62,021 bases of DNA from Lapidilactobacillus bayanensis. Lineage in GTDB: Bacteria; Bacillota; Bacilli; Lactobacillales; Lactobacillaceae. Location: assembly GCF_003946695.1 (NCBI RefSeq), contig NZ_RHOX01000016.1, forward strand, positions 1 to 62,021. The letters run 5' to 3'. Shown in pieces: positions 43,251-52,652 of the stretch. The notes under the pieces are model-generated. The model was given only the letters and a program-made list of their open reading frames with translations. It was not told the DNA's origin and did not search any database. Position numbers and translations under genes: made by a program. Within the stretch, counting starts at the first letter, position 1. Every line of letters starts with the position of its first letter.

Positions 43251-45386
43251 CTAATCAAAATCAAAACTTAATTTATGGCCGTCAAGCTTTAACTTAGCGT
43301 CAAATGACTTCCCCTTTTTACTCTTGAAACCCTTTAATTTGCTGGTTTCACCCTTGGTAACTAACGCTTTAATTGCGGTCTTCCCGAGCGTCTTGCTACT
43401 CCATTTCTTAGGTAAGGTAAAATCTTCACCTTGCTTGGGCTTCACAATGTAAAACTTCTGTTTATTTAAAACGGTCGCTTGCGGTGTTTCTAAGAATACT
43501 TCGGCGGCTTTTTGCGCTTGCTGTTGGTGATCGATTTGTTGCTTAATGGCTGCACTGCCAGTCAATTGCGTGGGAACATCAGCAATCAATTTTTCCACGA
43601 ACTTTTTGATTTGGTTCAAAAAGTTATCCGGGGTGCGTTCTTCGGTACTGATTTGTTGTAACGCTTGCTCCCATTTTGCTGTCATCTCTGGGCTAGTTAG
43701 CAAGGGTTCGAGTTCGACCGCTTTACATAAAGTAGTTCCCGCTTCACTGACGTGGAGCTTGTTCTTTTCAGTAACTAAATAGCCGCGCTTCTTTAACACT
43801 TCCAGCACATTTGCCCGGGTTGCACTCGTTCCAATGCCTTGCACATCTTTAAGAATCGCTTGGGCTTCTTCATCATCAAGTGTTTTACCGGCCGTCTTCA
43901 TGGCTGTGATTAATGTCCCTTCGGTAAAGGGCACCGGTGGTGTCGTTTCTTTTTGCGGTGTTTGCAGATTTGCTTGAACTTGGTCGCCTTGGTGAACGAT
44001 CGGTAGGGTGGCTGCTTCTTGCTGGTCGGCTTTGTTTTCATCAAATAATGCTTGCCAACCTTGCTTAGTTGGGACCTTACCGGTTGCTTTAAAATTAGCA
44101 TCGCCGACTTGGGTAACAATGGTGGTTTCTTCATATTCGTAAGGATCAGCAAACATCGCTAACGTCGTCCTTAAAACCAGGTCATAGACTTGTTGCTGTA
44201 ATTTAGGCAAGCTGGCTAGTTTCTCTTTCGTCGGCACGACTTTAGTCATAATAATGGCATAGTGTTCTTCAACTTTTTTCCCATCAACATAGCGTTTGTT
44301 CGGAGTGGTATTGGTTAAAGCGACTGGCTTAGAGACCAAACCCAGATACTTCGTCAGATTAGCCACTAAATACTCAAATTCTTCATTAGTGATATAAGCA
44401 CAATCCGTTCGGGGATAACTCAACAACTTGGCTTCATATAAACTTTGAATAGCCGCTAAGGTTTGGCTGGCACTGGCATGATACCGTTTATTCATCGCAC
44501 TTTGCAGACTGGATAGCGAAAACAACTGTGGACTAGCACTCTTTTTAGCCTGTTTTTGGACGTCCTTGATTAAACCGCTCTGTGAGCCTTTCTGAACGCG
44601 TTTAGCTTGCATGAATGTCATTAGACCTGCTTCGTCTTTAAAACGCTGATAGGGTTCTAATTTTGCGGTGAATTTTTGCTGATTGGTTAAAATTTCCGCA
44701 TTTAGTTCAAAATAGGGTTCCGGCTTAAAGTTTTTGATTGCCTGGTCTCTTTGATAGACCATATATAAGGTTGGCGTCTGTACTCGACCAATCGAATACA
44801 CCCCGCGTACCCCGTTTTGTCTTAATAACAAAGTATATAAGGGACTGCCATTCATACCAATTAACCAGTCACTAATTTGACGGGTTTGGGCTTCTTTATA
44901 AGCCAAATAGTCTTTGTGCCAATCACCAAGATTTTTGAAGCCGGTAATAATCGCGTCTTTTTCTAGGCTATTCAACCAAAGGCGCTTAATCGTTTTCGAC
45001 TTAACATCAATATGCGCTTGGTTCATGATCGACCACGCGATATTTGACCCTTCTCGACCACTATCGGTGGCCACAATAATGGTATCGGCTTTCGTTAACA
45101 GGTCTTTAACGACCTTGAATTGGGCTTTTTTACTAGCTGACACTTCAAACTTGTATTTGTCGGGGAAAATCGGTAAATTAGATAAGGCCCATTGCTGATA
45201 TTTCTGATCATATTTATCCGGTGTGGCTAGTTCAACTAAGTGTCCGAGACCATACGTGACAAGCGTATTCTCGGGCAAAATAGGGTCGCTAACCGTATAG
45301 TAACCCTGTTTTTTTGTGCTCTTTTGAAAGGCTTGGACGTATGAACGGGCTTGACTAGGTTTTTCAGCTAAGATAACAGTGGTCAT
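43251..45386 (-). CDS. topB: Type IA DNA topoisomerase (TopB-like), plasmid-borne
   Basis: A 711-residue topoisomerase III-like enzyme. The TOPRIM domain starts at VILAEKPSQARSYV with IIVATDSGREGSNIAW near 100; GVYSIGRVQTPTLY follows, and the active Tyr lies in LLSYPRTDCAYIT. ATATTLAVAEGTLITAM-type elements are followed by a basic tail instead of zinc fingers. Such enzymes are standard in Gram-positive conjugative plasmids (TraE/TrsI-like) and may relax DNA during transfer or resolve daughter plasmids. Confidence 0.92.
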   Translation of the reverse strand: MTTVILAEKPSQARSYVQAFQKSTKKQGYYTVSDPILPENTLVTYGLGHLVELATPDKYDQKYQQWALSNLPIFPDKYKFEVSASKKAQFKVVKDLLTKADTIIVATDSGREGSNIAWSIMNQAHIDVKSKTIKRLWLNSLEKDAIITGFKNLGDWHKDYLAYKEAQTRQISDWLIGMNGSPLYTLLLRQNGVRGVYSIGRVQTPTLYMVYQRDQAIKNFKPEPYFELNAEILTNQQKFTAKLEPYQRFKDEAGLMTFMQAKRVQKGSQSGLIKDVQKQAKKSASPQLFSLSSLQSAMNKRYHASASQTLAAIQSLYEAKLLSYPRTDCAYITNEEFEYLVANLTKYLGLVSKPVALTNTTPNKRYVDGKKVEEHYAIIMTKVVPTKEKLASLPKLQQQVYDLVLRTTLAMFADPYEYEETTIVTQVGDANFKATGKVPTKQGWQALFDENKADQQEAATLPIVHQGDQVQANLQTPQKETTPPVPFTEGTLITAMKTAGKTLDDEEAQAILKDVQGIGTSATRANVLEVLKKRGYLVTEKNKLHVSEAGTTLCKAVELEPLLTSPEMTAKWEQALQQISTEERTPDNFLNQIKKFVEKLIADVPTQLTGSAAIKQQIDHQQQAQKAAEVFLETPQATVLNKQKFYIVKPKQGEDFTLPKKWSSKTLGKTAIKALVTKGETSKLKGFKSKKGKSFDAKLKLDGHKLSFDFD

Positions 45387-45392
45387 GTTCGT

Positions 45393-45803
45393 TCACTCCT
45401 TGTGATTCAATTTTTGATCTAATTCTGTTTTGCCTTGTTCAGCCGACTTTAACCATTCTTGCCAGCGTAATGCTTGCCGCTGATTGATGACTTGTTGCTT
45501 CAAATATTGTCGGTAGCGATTAATGGCCCTAATATCCGTATACGCCGACCAGCGGAATAATAACCCACCAAATATTAAGATAAATGCCATCAGTGCTGTA
45601 CCAACAAAATCGGTCTTATCAGAAGTAAACAGTTCATGATACAAGTCTATTAACATGAGATATAGGCCCATTAAATAGAAGATAATACTTGCAAAACTAT
45701 CGAAATAGTAAGACAGTTTTGTGCGTCTTGGCGGTATCGTGAAAGGGTCAGTTTGCATATCTTTTTTAATTTTTTCAAGTAACCAGTGCCAGATTTTTTT
45801 CAT
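45393..45803 (-). CDS. Membrane protein of the transfer operon
   Basis: A 136-residue protein with two membrane helices (FASIIFYLMGLYLMLIDLY and ALMAFILIFGGLLFRWSAY) between basic ends, and a helical C-terminus. It lies 6 bases upstream of the topoisomerase gene. No family is recognised; it is probably a T4SS accessory. Confidence 0.65.
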   Translation of the reverse strand: MKKIWHWLLEKIKKDMQTDPFTIPPRRTKLSYYFDSFASIIFYLMGLYLMLIDLYHELFTSDKTDFVGTALMAFILIFGGLLFRWSAYTDIRAINRYRQYLKQQVINQRQALRWQEWLKSAEQGKTELDQKLNHKE

Positions 45804-45817
45804 GACGCGAACCTCCC

Positions 45818-46684
45818 TTAACGGTTACGAAAATAATTTTGAAAAATTCTCATGGCACCCATACCAGCACTCTTAGTCACACCGGTTGAAGCCCAGAAAT
45901 CTTTAACGGCGTCAGGTGTTTTGACAACCAGAAAGCCAAATCCAATGGAAGCAATAAACGCAATAAACCCGTATTTAGCCATATTAGTAAAACACCATAC
46001 TGATAATGACATACAAAGCACTTGGCTAATAATGGAGGCATTGTAATAAATATACTTCTTCCACCACGTGCCACTGTAGTCAAAGCTCTCAGTCGCCATG
46101 CTCATTGCAGCTAAAGGAATTGTCAGGTTATACCAAGCCATATCAGCCACAAACACACACATTTTGATAAAGAAAACGACGGTTACGACAGTGAAGATTA
46201 GCAGAAACAAAATCTGCAAGGGTAGCGAAATGCCAACATCTTTTAGCCCAGGTACTTTATTCATGCCGGTAATCGATTTAGCAGTGAATTTCTGATCAGA
46301 ACTAAACATATACTTTAACAGGGGTAAGGTAATTGACCCTTGAATAAAGCCCTGTAAGAACACGAAAACTGGAATCACGGCCGCTGATTTAATCCCGTCC
46401 ATGATGATATTAGCCCAAGTGACGTCGGTACTTTCGTCTGCCTCTTTTAGAATTGTCATCACAATGCGGCCAAGTACGACCACAACGACTAACGATGTCG
46501 CAAAGGACAGGAAGATGGCATACCACGTTTTAACAATTGGCAAGCTTTGATTGGCTTGGTCAATGATTGCCTTACAGATGTTGAATAAGCCGTCCAACAA
46601 ACCAGACAGTGCCCATTCAAAAAACTTAGCAATCGCTCCCTGAACCAGTCCTGAAATATCACCTAAAACAAACATATCTATCAC
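45818..46684 (-). CDS. VirB6/TrbL-like T4SS membrane channel protein
   Basis: A 288-residue polytopic membrane protein with six or more helices (TWYAIFLSFATSLVVVVVLG, ILFLLIFTVVTVVFFIKMCVF, GFIAFIASIGFGFLVV) and a long loop, the pattern of TrbL/VirB6 proteins in Gram-positive transfer systems (TrsL-like). It would form the inner channel of the mating pore. Its ATG overlaps the stop of the lipoprotein gene by 4 bases. Confidence 0.8.
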   Translation of the reverse strand: MIDMFVLGDISGLVQGAIAKFFEWALSGLLDGLFNICKAIIDQANQSLPIVKTWYAIFLSFATSLVVVVVLGRIVMTILKEADESTDVTWANIIMDGIKSAAVIPVFVFLQGFIQGSITLPLLKYMFSSDQKFTAKSITGMNKVPGLKDVGISLPLQILFLLIFTVVTVVFFIKMCVFVADMAWYNLTIPLAAMSMATESFDYSGTWWKKYIYYNASIISQVLCMSLSVWCFTNMAKYGFIAFIASIGFGFLVVKTPDAVKDFWASTGVTKSAGMGAMRIFQNYFRNR

Positions 46685-47055
46685 TTCCTTTTTTGCAATT
46701 CAAAGCTTCCTAATCCGTCATCTGCTTTGGCAGTTTTATTTATTGCTTTAGCTTTATAACCATCGCTAATTTTAGTTAATTCAAATTTTTGATTCTTCTC
46801 GTCATCAGTATTTACTTTTAAATATTCTTTACCAGAAGAATTACCGACTGAATAATTGGCATTTACATTCATCAAGGGGCTTTCAATAATCATTGTTTTT
46901 TTATTAAATTGGGTTTTGTAGCTTTGTCCTTTTTGGTTGAGATACCATTTATTACTTTGCAAATCTTGTGCTGTAGACTTCCCACAAGCGGTTAGACCAA
47001 CAGCAATCAGTAACACTGTCATCACGGCGATTATATATTTGCGATATTTTTTCAT
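46681..47055 (-). CDS. Lipoprotein of the transfer operon
   Basis: A 124-residue secreted lipoprotein: basic MKKYRKY, a hydrophobic helix and the lipobox LTACG, then a small beta-rich domain. The ATG at 47055 is chosen because GGAGGG lies 7 bases before it. It lies between the coupling protein and the VirB6-like gene. It may act in surface exclusion or help anchor the pore; this is inferred from position. Confidence 0.75.
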   Translation of the reverse strand: MKKYRKYIIAVMTVLLIAVGLTACGKSTAQDLQSNKWYLNQKGQSYKTQFNKKTMIIESPLMNVNANYSVGNSSGKEYLKVNTDDEKNQKFELTKISDGYKAKAINKTAKADDGLGSFELQKRK

Positions 47056-47069
47056 TAATATACCCTCCA

Positions 47070-48620
47070 TTATCCAAGTAGGTTGTTGTCGTCTTCTTTT
47101 GGCGCCTCTGTTTGACTATCTTTATTTGAAACTCTCTCTAAATCGCTGTCTAGGTTGTCCTGTTGTTGCTCCTCCTCTTTCTGAGACATCTTGTTTGCGA
47201 CTTCTTTTTGAGCAGTCTCCTTTAATTTTGCTTTCCATTTTTCTACTTTATTCTTAAAGTTGGTTTCTTGACTGGCTTCTGGTTGGCCTTGATAATCGTT
47301 CTGTGACAAGTTAACCAAATGATCGGCTCCTGGAAATAGTTTAAATTGGAACGCTTTTGTCGCTTTGACTGGTCGCGCATTACTAAAAATTAATAAGCTC
47401 TGATCTTCGGGCATACGCATAATTTCATCGGGTGTCATGAGCGAACGGCTCGTATAGCTGTAACTATCGCTCTTGCTGTGGCTTTCTTCCTTGCTGTGAC
47501 TGGTACTCTCACTACCGGTTTCAACTTTTACGGTCGATTTACCTAACAGATCACTAAAGTATTTAGCGGTCACATCATTAGCGGCATTTAAGCAAATTTT
47601 AACCGCGTGATTACCTAAGATACTCTCGGCTTTATCCTTGCCATACAAGGCTTGTAGCTGGGTTAAGGTCTGACAAATGGTCGTCACGCCAATACCGTAC
47701 CCCCGGCACGTTGCTAGAAATTCTTCGTACTTGGGAAACTTCCCTAAATTGACAAATTCATCAAGGATAAAGTCGACTTGGTGAGGCAATTTAGCGTGAT
47801 GATCGGCGGCTAATTTGTATAATTCGTCAAACAATTGTGAGAAAAACAGATTGATGAAGCTTTCATAAGTGTTATCCATGACGGGGATAATCACGTACAG
47901 CACAACTTTGTCGTTGCCAATCTCTTTTAAATCAAAATCCGAAAAGCTGGTAAAATCAGCCACTTCTTTGTCAATGAACTTCGAGATGGTCGCCAACAAG
48001 CTTTCAATAATACTGGCCTTCATTTCGCCTTTGGCCTTTTTGAACCCTAACTCATAAGCGCGTCTCGCTGGATCAGTCATGGTTAGATCAAGAAACAGGG
48101 TGTCTAACGGACTATCTGCGCCCTTTTCCTCGGCCTCCACATCGTTTTCTTGTAAGACTTGCGTTACACCGGCCAAGTTCCTTTGGTCGGGCGCGCGGTG
48201 GTTCATAACAAACAGGATTAGTGCCTTCAAAAGTTGCCGCTGGGTACTGAACCATACGTCTTTTTTGCCTTCGGCATTTTCACTCTGAACGATCTTCGTG
48301 GCGACGGTTTCAGCTTGAATATCCCGTTGAATATAATCAAAAGGATTGTAGCGATCACTGTGCGCCATGTTGGCAAAGTTGACGACATGCACTTGATAAC
48401 CCTGGGCTAGTTTGATACCGGCCGTCTTTTCGTATAATTCACCTTTCGGGTCAGTTACCACAATGCTGTTCTCCGTCTCGTTAAATAGGTTGGTAATGAC
48501 GACTGACTGGGTCTTATATGACCCCGGGCCCCCAACCACGAAGATATTTCGATTCGGCTTGGTACTGTTGTTCTGGTAAACAATCTGTTTAGCCACGATC
48601 CCTAAAATGGTGCCATTCAT
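47070..48620 (-). CDS. VirD4/TrsK-type coupling protein, ATPase part
   Basis: A 516-residue cytosolic ATPase: Walker A GGPGSYKTQS near 29-38 (a Tyr in the loop is normal for TrsK), Walker B VDFILDEFVN, and ATCRGYGIGVTTICQTLTQL. The C-terminus is long and charged with Ser/Lys repeats. It lacks the usual N-terminal membrane helices, which are encoded by the gene just upstream. It links the relaxase-DNA complex to the secretion channel. Confidence 0.9.
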   Translation of the reverse strand: MNGTILGIVAKQIVYQNNSTKPNRNIFVVGGPGSYKTQSVVITNLFNETENSIVVTDPKGELYEKTAGIKLAQGYQVHVVNFANMAHSDRYNPFDYIQRDIQAETVATKIVQSENAEGKKDVWFSTQRQLLKALILFVMNHRAPDQRNLAGVTQVLQENDVEAEEKGADSPLDTLFLDLTMTDPARRAYELGFKKAKGEMKASIIESLLATISKFIDKEVADFTSFSDFDLKEIGNDKVVLYVIIPVMDNTYESFINLFFSQLFDELYKLAADHHAKLPHQVDFILDEFVNLGKFPKYEEFLATCRGYGIGVTTICQTLTQLQALYGKDKAESILGNHAVKICLNAANDVTAKYFSDLLGKSTVKVETGSESTSHSKEESHSKSDSYSYTSRSLMTPDEIMRMPEDQSLLIFSNARPVKATKAFQFKLFPGADHLVNLSQNDYQGQPEASQETNFKNKVEKWKAKLKETAQKEVANKMSQKEEEQQQDNLDSDLERVSNKDSQTEAPKEDDNNLLG

Positions 48621-48621
48621 G

Positions 48622-49092
48622 TTAATCTCCTCCCTTCGCTGACTTTTCTCGATCCACTAATGATTTGAGAATTTCGGCCTTGGTACTCTTGTTAAACGCT
48701 GTGGTGAGGTCTTTAGCAGTGATACTAAAGTAATGGTCACTCAACTCTTTTAGATCACCCCAGGTCGCACTCCCGTGGGTTTCAGTGTCCGCAGTTTCCC
48801 ACGCTTTATGTTTGCTATTTCGTTTCAAGGCAAAATAGATGGTGTATAGGATCACGGCGACACTGACAATAATTAGTACTGGGTTCTTTTGGCCCAAATA
48901 CAAGTTGTAATAATGCCAGGGGTGTAAAGCTAATTGTTTTAACACCGTTGGCATATAATCCACAAAAGTTAGTTTATAGCGCGACAAGGCCATGACAGAG
49001 CCAGCTAAAATCTCCGCTAAATACAAGCCAATGATTAGTGTTAGTAAATACGGCCAACTAGCTTTAATGCTGTTTAATAATTTGTCTTTCAT
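48622..49092 (-). CDS. Separate membrane-anchor subunit of the split coupling protein
   Basis: A 156-residue protein with two membrane helices (ASWPYLLTLIIGLYLAEILAG and VLIIVSVAVILYTIYFAL) and then ETHGSATWGDL, the segment that normally joins membrane and ATPase parts in VirD4/TrsK proteins. It ends in KGGD, whose codons form the AAGGAGGAG ribosome site of the ATPase gene one base later. VirD4 thus appears to be split in two. Confidence 0.7.
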   Translation of the reverse strand: MKDKLLNSIKASWPYLLTLIIGLYLAEILAGSVMALSRYKLTFVDYMPTVLKQLALHPWHYYNLYLGQKNPVLIIVSVAVILYTIYFALKRNSKHKAWETADTETHGSATWGDLKELSDHYFSITAKDLTTAFNKSTKAEILKSLVDREKSAKGGD

Positions 49093-49461
49093 CTAATCAC
49101 CTACTATCTGTTTAATCCTTTTTTGGTTAGTGCCGGTGTACCGTTGCTTGCCATGGATCAAGGTTGGGACTGACGTTAATTGATATTGCTGAATGTAATG
49201 CCGATTCTTTGGCTGATTCATGTTGATAAAAATGATGTTGCGACTGATGACGTTATGCCAATAAATATGATGAAAGATTGATTGGCAATCTGGGCAATCA
49301 TCACGGTAAAAGAACAGGACTTTGTTAGCATGCTTAGCTAGCGTCACAACTGGTTGCTGTTTTTCCACGTGATTGACATATCGATGACCAATAAAACCAC
49401 TAACGGCTAAAACCACCACGATTACCGCTAGGGACTTACCAACCCGCTTAATTAAGGTCAC
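49093..49461 (-). CDS. Membrane-anchored thioredoxin-like protein
   Basis: A 122-residue protein with one N-terminal helix (LAVIVVVLAVSGFIGHRYV) and a thioredoxin-like domain with the redox motif CPDC in FFYRDDCPDCQSIFHH and a cis-Pro region SVPTLIHG. It faces outside, where it could form or shuffle disulfides in transfer proteins. It overlaps the upstream gene by 14 bases. Confidence 0.8.
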   Translation of the reverse strand: MTLIKRVGKSLAVIVVVLAVSGFIGHRYVNHVEKQQPVVTLAKHANKVLFFYRDDCPDCQSIFHHIYWHNVISRNIIFINMNQPKNRHYIQQYQLTSVPTLIHGKQRYTGTNQKRIKQIVGD

Positions 49462-50065
49462 TGGCTTTAAAACTACTGCCTAAGTTTTGGACTGCGGTGA
49501 TTCGATTCGTGGTGGTATCGAAAGTCACTTGATAAAGCACCGTCGCCTTTTGCCAGTCGTTGTCACCACTCTTACTCTCATAACTGACGACGGCCAAGCC
49601 TTTCATATTTTGGCCTTGCTTGCTTTGCGTATACAGGTTCAGTTGGTTCAACTTGGCTGAAACACTATTGCTATCACCATACGTGCCTTTATTTGAAAAG
49701 TATTGCTGGTATAACTTGTCAGAAATTAAGTCTTTAACGCCATCTTTACGCTGACCGTAGGTCTTGGGCTTAAAGTTATTCATGACCTCAAAGAACTTGG
49801 TGACCACCGTATTAAAGCTCAGTTCAGCCTGACTTTTGTCTTTATTATTTTGGTAGATCTTATAACTGTCAATTTGAGCGCTCAATAACTGCTTTTGTTG
49901 ATTAGTTTTGGTTAATTGCCGGCTAACTTGTCGCTTCTGCTGTTGTAAGCGACTGATCTGTTGTTGTGCCTGCTTAATTTGGCTATGTTGATAGGTATTT
50001 GCCCCTAACGACATAACTAAGATCAAGCTGCCAATCACCACACTTAAAACCATGCTCCGCTTCAT
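49448..50065 (-). CDS. VirB8/TraM-like membrane protein of the transfer operon
   Basis: A 205-residue protein: an N-terminal helix (VLSVVIGSLILVMSLGANTY), a coiled coil rich in Gln and Lys (QAQQQISRLQQQKRQVSRQL), then a globular C-terminal domain (ATVLYQVTFDTTTNRIT) that resembles the NTF2-like periplasmic part of VirB8/TraM proteins. Assigned by layout rather than by motif. Confidence 0.6.
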   Translation of the reverse strand: MKRSMVLSVVIGSLILVMSLGANTYQHSQIKQAQQQISRLQQQKRQVSRQLTKTNQQKQLLSAQIDSYKIYQNNKDKSQAELSFNTVVTKFFEVMNNFKPKTYGQRKDGVKDLISDKLYQQYFSNKGTYGDSNSVSAKLNQLNLYTQSKQGQNMKGLAVVSYESKSGDNDWQKATVLYQVTFDTTTNRITAVQNLGSSFKASDLN

Positions 50066-50078
50066 TTGTTTTCCCTCC

Positions 50079-51233
50079 TTACTTCTTGATCGGCCGGGCT
50101 AACGTTACATCACCACCATTTAGTAAGCTATAAAAAGCGGTCCCAAAAGTGCTTTCGTTAACTTTGTCACCCGTACCACCTTGCTCAATGATCTTAGTGG
50201 CTTTTCCTTGCCATTTGCCTAGTAGAATGGCAGTATGGCCGTCGTTTCCAGCTCCCACGCCTTGATTAACGATCACAATATCACCGGCTTTCGCGTCAGT
50301 TTCACTGATCTGTTTCAAGTATTGATGGCTGCCTTTGGCGTCACTAGCCATCGTGCCGGTAAACCAGCCCATGTTGGCCGGTACCTTGTAACCAGCTTTA
50401 TTAAGCGCTAACCAGACAAAGCCTGAACAATCGGTTCCACCGGTTTTGTTAGGATTCTTTAAATTGCTACCTAAATCGGGGCTAGGGTGAGTTTGAACAT
50501 AATAAAAGTCGCCCTTCATACTTTCCGCGTTTTTAACAATGCTGCCACCGGAATAGCTCGGGTCACTATCACAACCTAGTTCGGTCAGATCGCCGGAACT
50601 TGCATTATCTAACGTATTACCGGCCACGGGATCACTTGCACCCAACACGGAATACCAATGATCGGCATAACCGTATCTTTGGCTTAAATACCATTGTTCC
50701 GGGTTCTTACTCATACCCTCGTAATCCATTAACCAGGCTTTGGTCGCTTTATGCACGTCCGTATATTTAAAAATCTGCTTGTTTGACGCATAGTAACTAC
50801 TGTTCAATTCTTGGTCGAGATAATCCAACTGTACCCCGAGATTGGTCGCTGGTTTATTTTCTTTATGGGCTAAATCTTCCAGTTTATCTTTTCGACCACC
50901 TATCCACTGGGCTAAGCCCGTGGCCCCGGAACTAGAATTAACGGACTTGGGATCAAGGCGACTTTCTAGTTGTAAGACTCCCAAGATACCGGCGGCCGCT
51001 TGTGGGGTGGCACCATACTTTTGCTTCCAGTGCGCATAAATGTTTTTGGCATTTTCCTTCATGCTCTTACTATCTAATTGCGTTTCTGTGGTCGTTGAAT
51101 TATCACAACTGTTTTCTTGCAATTGACCAGTAAACACGGCGATTAGCAAGATGATTAGCAGAATGGTGCCACCCACAATATAAGCAATCAACTTCCATTC
51201 CCTTTTCTTATATTCAAATGACAATACCTGCAT
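50079..51233 (-). CDS. Bifunctional cell wall hydrolase of the T4SS (lysozyme-like plus NlpC/P60)
   Basis: A 384-residue protein with an N-terminal helix (LIAYIVGGTILLIILLIAVF), a phage tail-lysozyme-like domain (AAGILGVLQLESRLDP with the catalytic Glu, GLAQWIGGRKDKLEDLA) near residues 60-200, and an NlpC/P60 peptidase near 240-380 (TDCSGFVWLALNKAG with the catalytic Cys; GNDGHTAILLG with the His). It corresponds to TrsG/VirB1-like proteins, which open peptidoglycan for the mating channel. Confidence 0.9.
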   Translation of the reverse strand: MQVLSFEYKKREWKLIAYIVGGTILLIILLIAVFTGQLQENSCDNSTTTETQLDSKSMKENAKNIYAHWKQKYGATPQAAAGILGVLQLESRLDPKSVNSSSGATGLAQWIGGRKDKLEDLAHKENKPATNLGVQLDYLDQELNSSYYASNKQIFKYTDVHKATKAWLMDYEGMSKNPEQWYLSQRYGYADHWYSVLGASDPVAGNTLDNASSGDLTELGCDSDPSYSGGSIVKNAESMKGDFYYVQTHPSPDLGSNLKNPNKTGGTDCSGFVWLALNKAGYKVPANMGWFTGTMASDAKGSHQYLKQISETDAKAGDIVIVNQGVGAGNDGHTAILLGKWQGKATKIIEQGGTGDKVNESTFGTAFYSLLNGGDVTLARPIKK

Positions 51234-52652
51234 TTAATCACCTACTTTGTGCTTAGCCTGATCGACCTTTTTTTGGGCCGCTTGCTGATCGTTTTGGGCA
51301 TTCTTTAAATCAGACTTGGCTGAATCCACCTTCTTGTCTTTATCCTTATCTTTACTACCATCAATCTTGTTGGCGTCATCTAACTTCTTTTGCGCATCGC
51401 TAACTTCGTTCTTAGCGGCATTGAGACTTAACAGGGCTTTTAAATACTTAGCTTTAGGACTGTTCACGCCAGCTAATTTGGTTTGGACGGTCTGGGCATC
51501 TTGTGTGTCGTTATGGGCTAGGAAAGCTTGCCCCATTCTCAATAAAACATCAGCGTTCGTCGTAAAGGATAATTGGTTATTAAGCGTATTGGTATCGTAG
51601 TTAACGATGGCCTTTTCCAGCGATAGTTGGTCTTTTTGCTTGCTTGTCGCCTTAGTTGGCAACTGCCAATCAGCCACTTGACTGCTATCTTTATTGTCAT
51701 AAGCTGCATTGACAACCTTATTCAATTGGCTTGGGTCAACCTTCAAGGCTTGCTGGTACTGACCATGCTTTAAAAAGATGCTGACTTGCTTAGTTGAAGG
51801 ATAGCCGGCCCGTTTCATATCTTGTTGCGCTTCCGACCACTTATGATCATTTAAAGCGGTTTGAATTTGACCGCTATATTTTAATCGCGTGACCTGGGCT
51901 TGGTTCTGGTTAGCTAAGCTTTGATATTGCCGTTCATCACTTTTATGGACTAAGCCGACGGCCAAAACGGCCACAATCGCCACCCCGGCCATACTCAACC
52001 ATAAACGTTGTTTGGTTTTCTGCTGGGCCGTTTCAACTGCCTGCCATTCGTGATAGCTCACAAAGTCCTCAATGCCGTTAACCACTTCCGTTAACTCATT
52101 TAACGACGTAGCTTTAGCTACTTGTTGTAAATAGTCATCCGGGTGTTTGGCCAAGGCTTCTTGGGGATTGCTTAGTAGCCGTTCATAGGGCGTCCCCGTC
52201 AAGCAAAATAGAATCAGCGCTTTGTATTTGGCTAAATTGCTATGCTTGTCATCATAAGGCATGAGTTCATTGGCCCGGTAGGCGTACCAAACATGTTGCA
52301 TTGGGTAATACCACAGGTTAGCTGGGTTCAACGCAACGTGATACTGGCTATCGTTAACCACCTTTTGCGTCATGATTTCCTTGGCAATCGCTGACCGGAT
52401 TGCCTTATTTTCATGTGGCAAGTCCTTTAATGATCTGACCTTATCCGGCAAGGTATAAGTTAAAACAACCTTCTGGTCTTGCTCAACTACGTTAACCAAC
52501 TGTAAGAAATTGGAATCAGCTTGCTTTAATTCGTTTAGCTCACTCAACTGGTCGTATCGAAATTGATTGTGATTGAGTTCGAGAATTAACTTGTTCCCCT
52601 GCCGCTTGAATGTGCCGACCTCGATATTTAATAGCTGATTTGATTTACTCAT
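51234..52652 (-). CDS. EssB/YukC-like pseudokinase-type membrane protein of the transfer operon
   Basis: A 472-residue protein. The cytoplasmic part has the EssB/YukC style pattern (LNPANLWYYPMQHVWYAYR, YKALILFCLTGTPYERLLS) to about 215, then one membrane helix (RLWLSMAGVAIVAVLAVGLV), then an extracellular helical part and a C-terminal Lys/Asp-rich coiled coil (KDKDKDKKVDSAKSDLKNA). EssB proteins are known from type VII secretion; TrsF-like transfer proteins share this fold. It overlaps the VirB4 gene by 8 bases. Confidence 0.75.
   Translation of the reverse strand: MSKSNQLLNIEVGTFKRQGNKLILELNHNQFRYDQLSELNELKQADSNFLQLVNVVEQDQKVVLTYTLPDKVRSLKDLPHENKAIRSAIAKEIMTQKVVNDSQYHVALNPANLWYYPMQHVWYAYRANELMPYDDKHSNLAKYKALILFCLTGTPYERLLSNPQEALAKHPDDYLQQVAKATSLNELTEVVNGIEDFVSYHEWQAVETAQQKTKQRLWLSMAGVAIVAVLAVGLVHKSDERQYQSLANQNQAQVTRLKYSGQIQTALNDHKWSEAQQDMKRAGYPSTKQVSIFLKHGQYQQALKVDPSQLNKVVNAAYDNKDSSQVADWQLPTKATSKQKDQLSLEKAIVNYDTNTLNNQLSFTTNADVLLRMGQAFLAHNDTQDAQTVQTKLAGVNSPKAKYLKALLSLNAAKNEVSDAQKKLDDANKIDGSKDKDKDKKVDSAKSDLKNAQNDQQAAQKKVDQAKHKVGD

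Noticed and set aside
43251..45386. Reverse gyrase or chromosomal topoisomerase I
   Set aside because: Length, motif order and the transfer-operon position fit plasmid TopB-like enzymes, and no helicase or zinc-finger domain is present.
48620..49092. Split VirD4 as a simple frameshift error
   Set aside because: The second part has its own strong ribosome site and ATG one base after the first stop, and the first part ends naturally, so two real genes are more likely.
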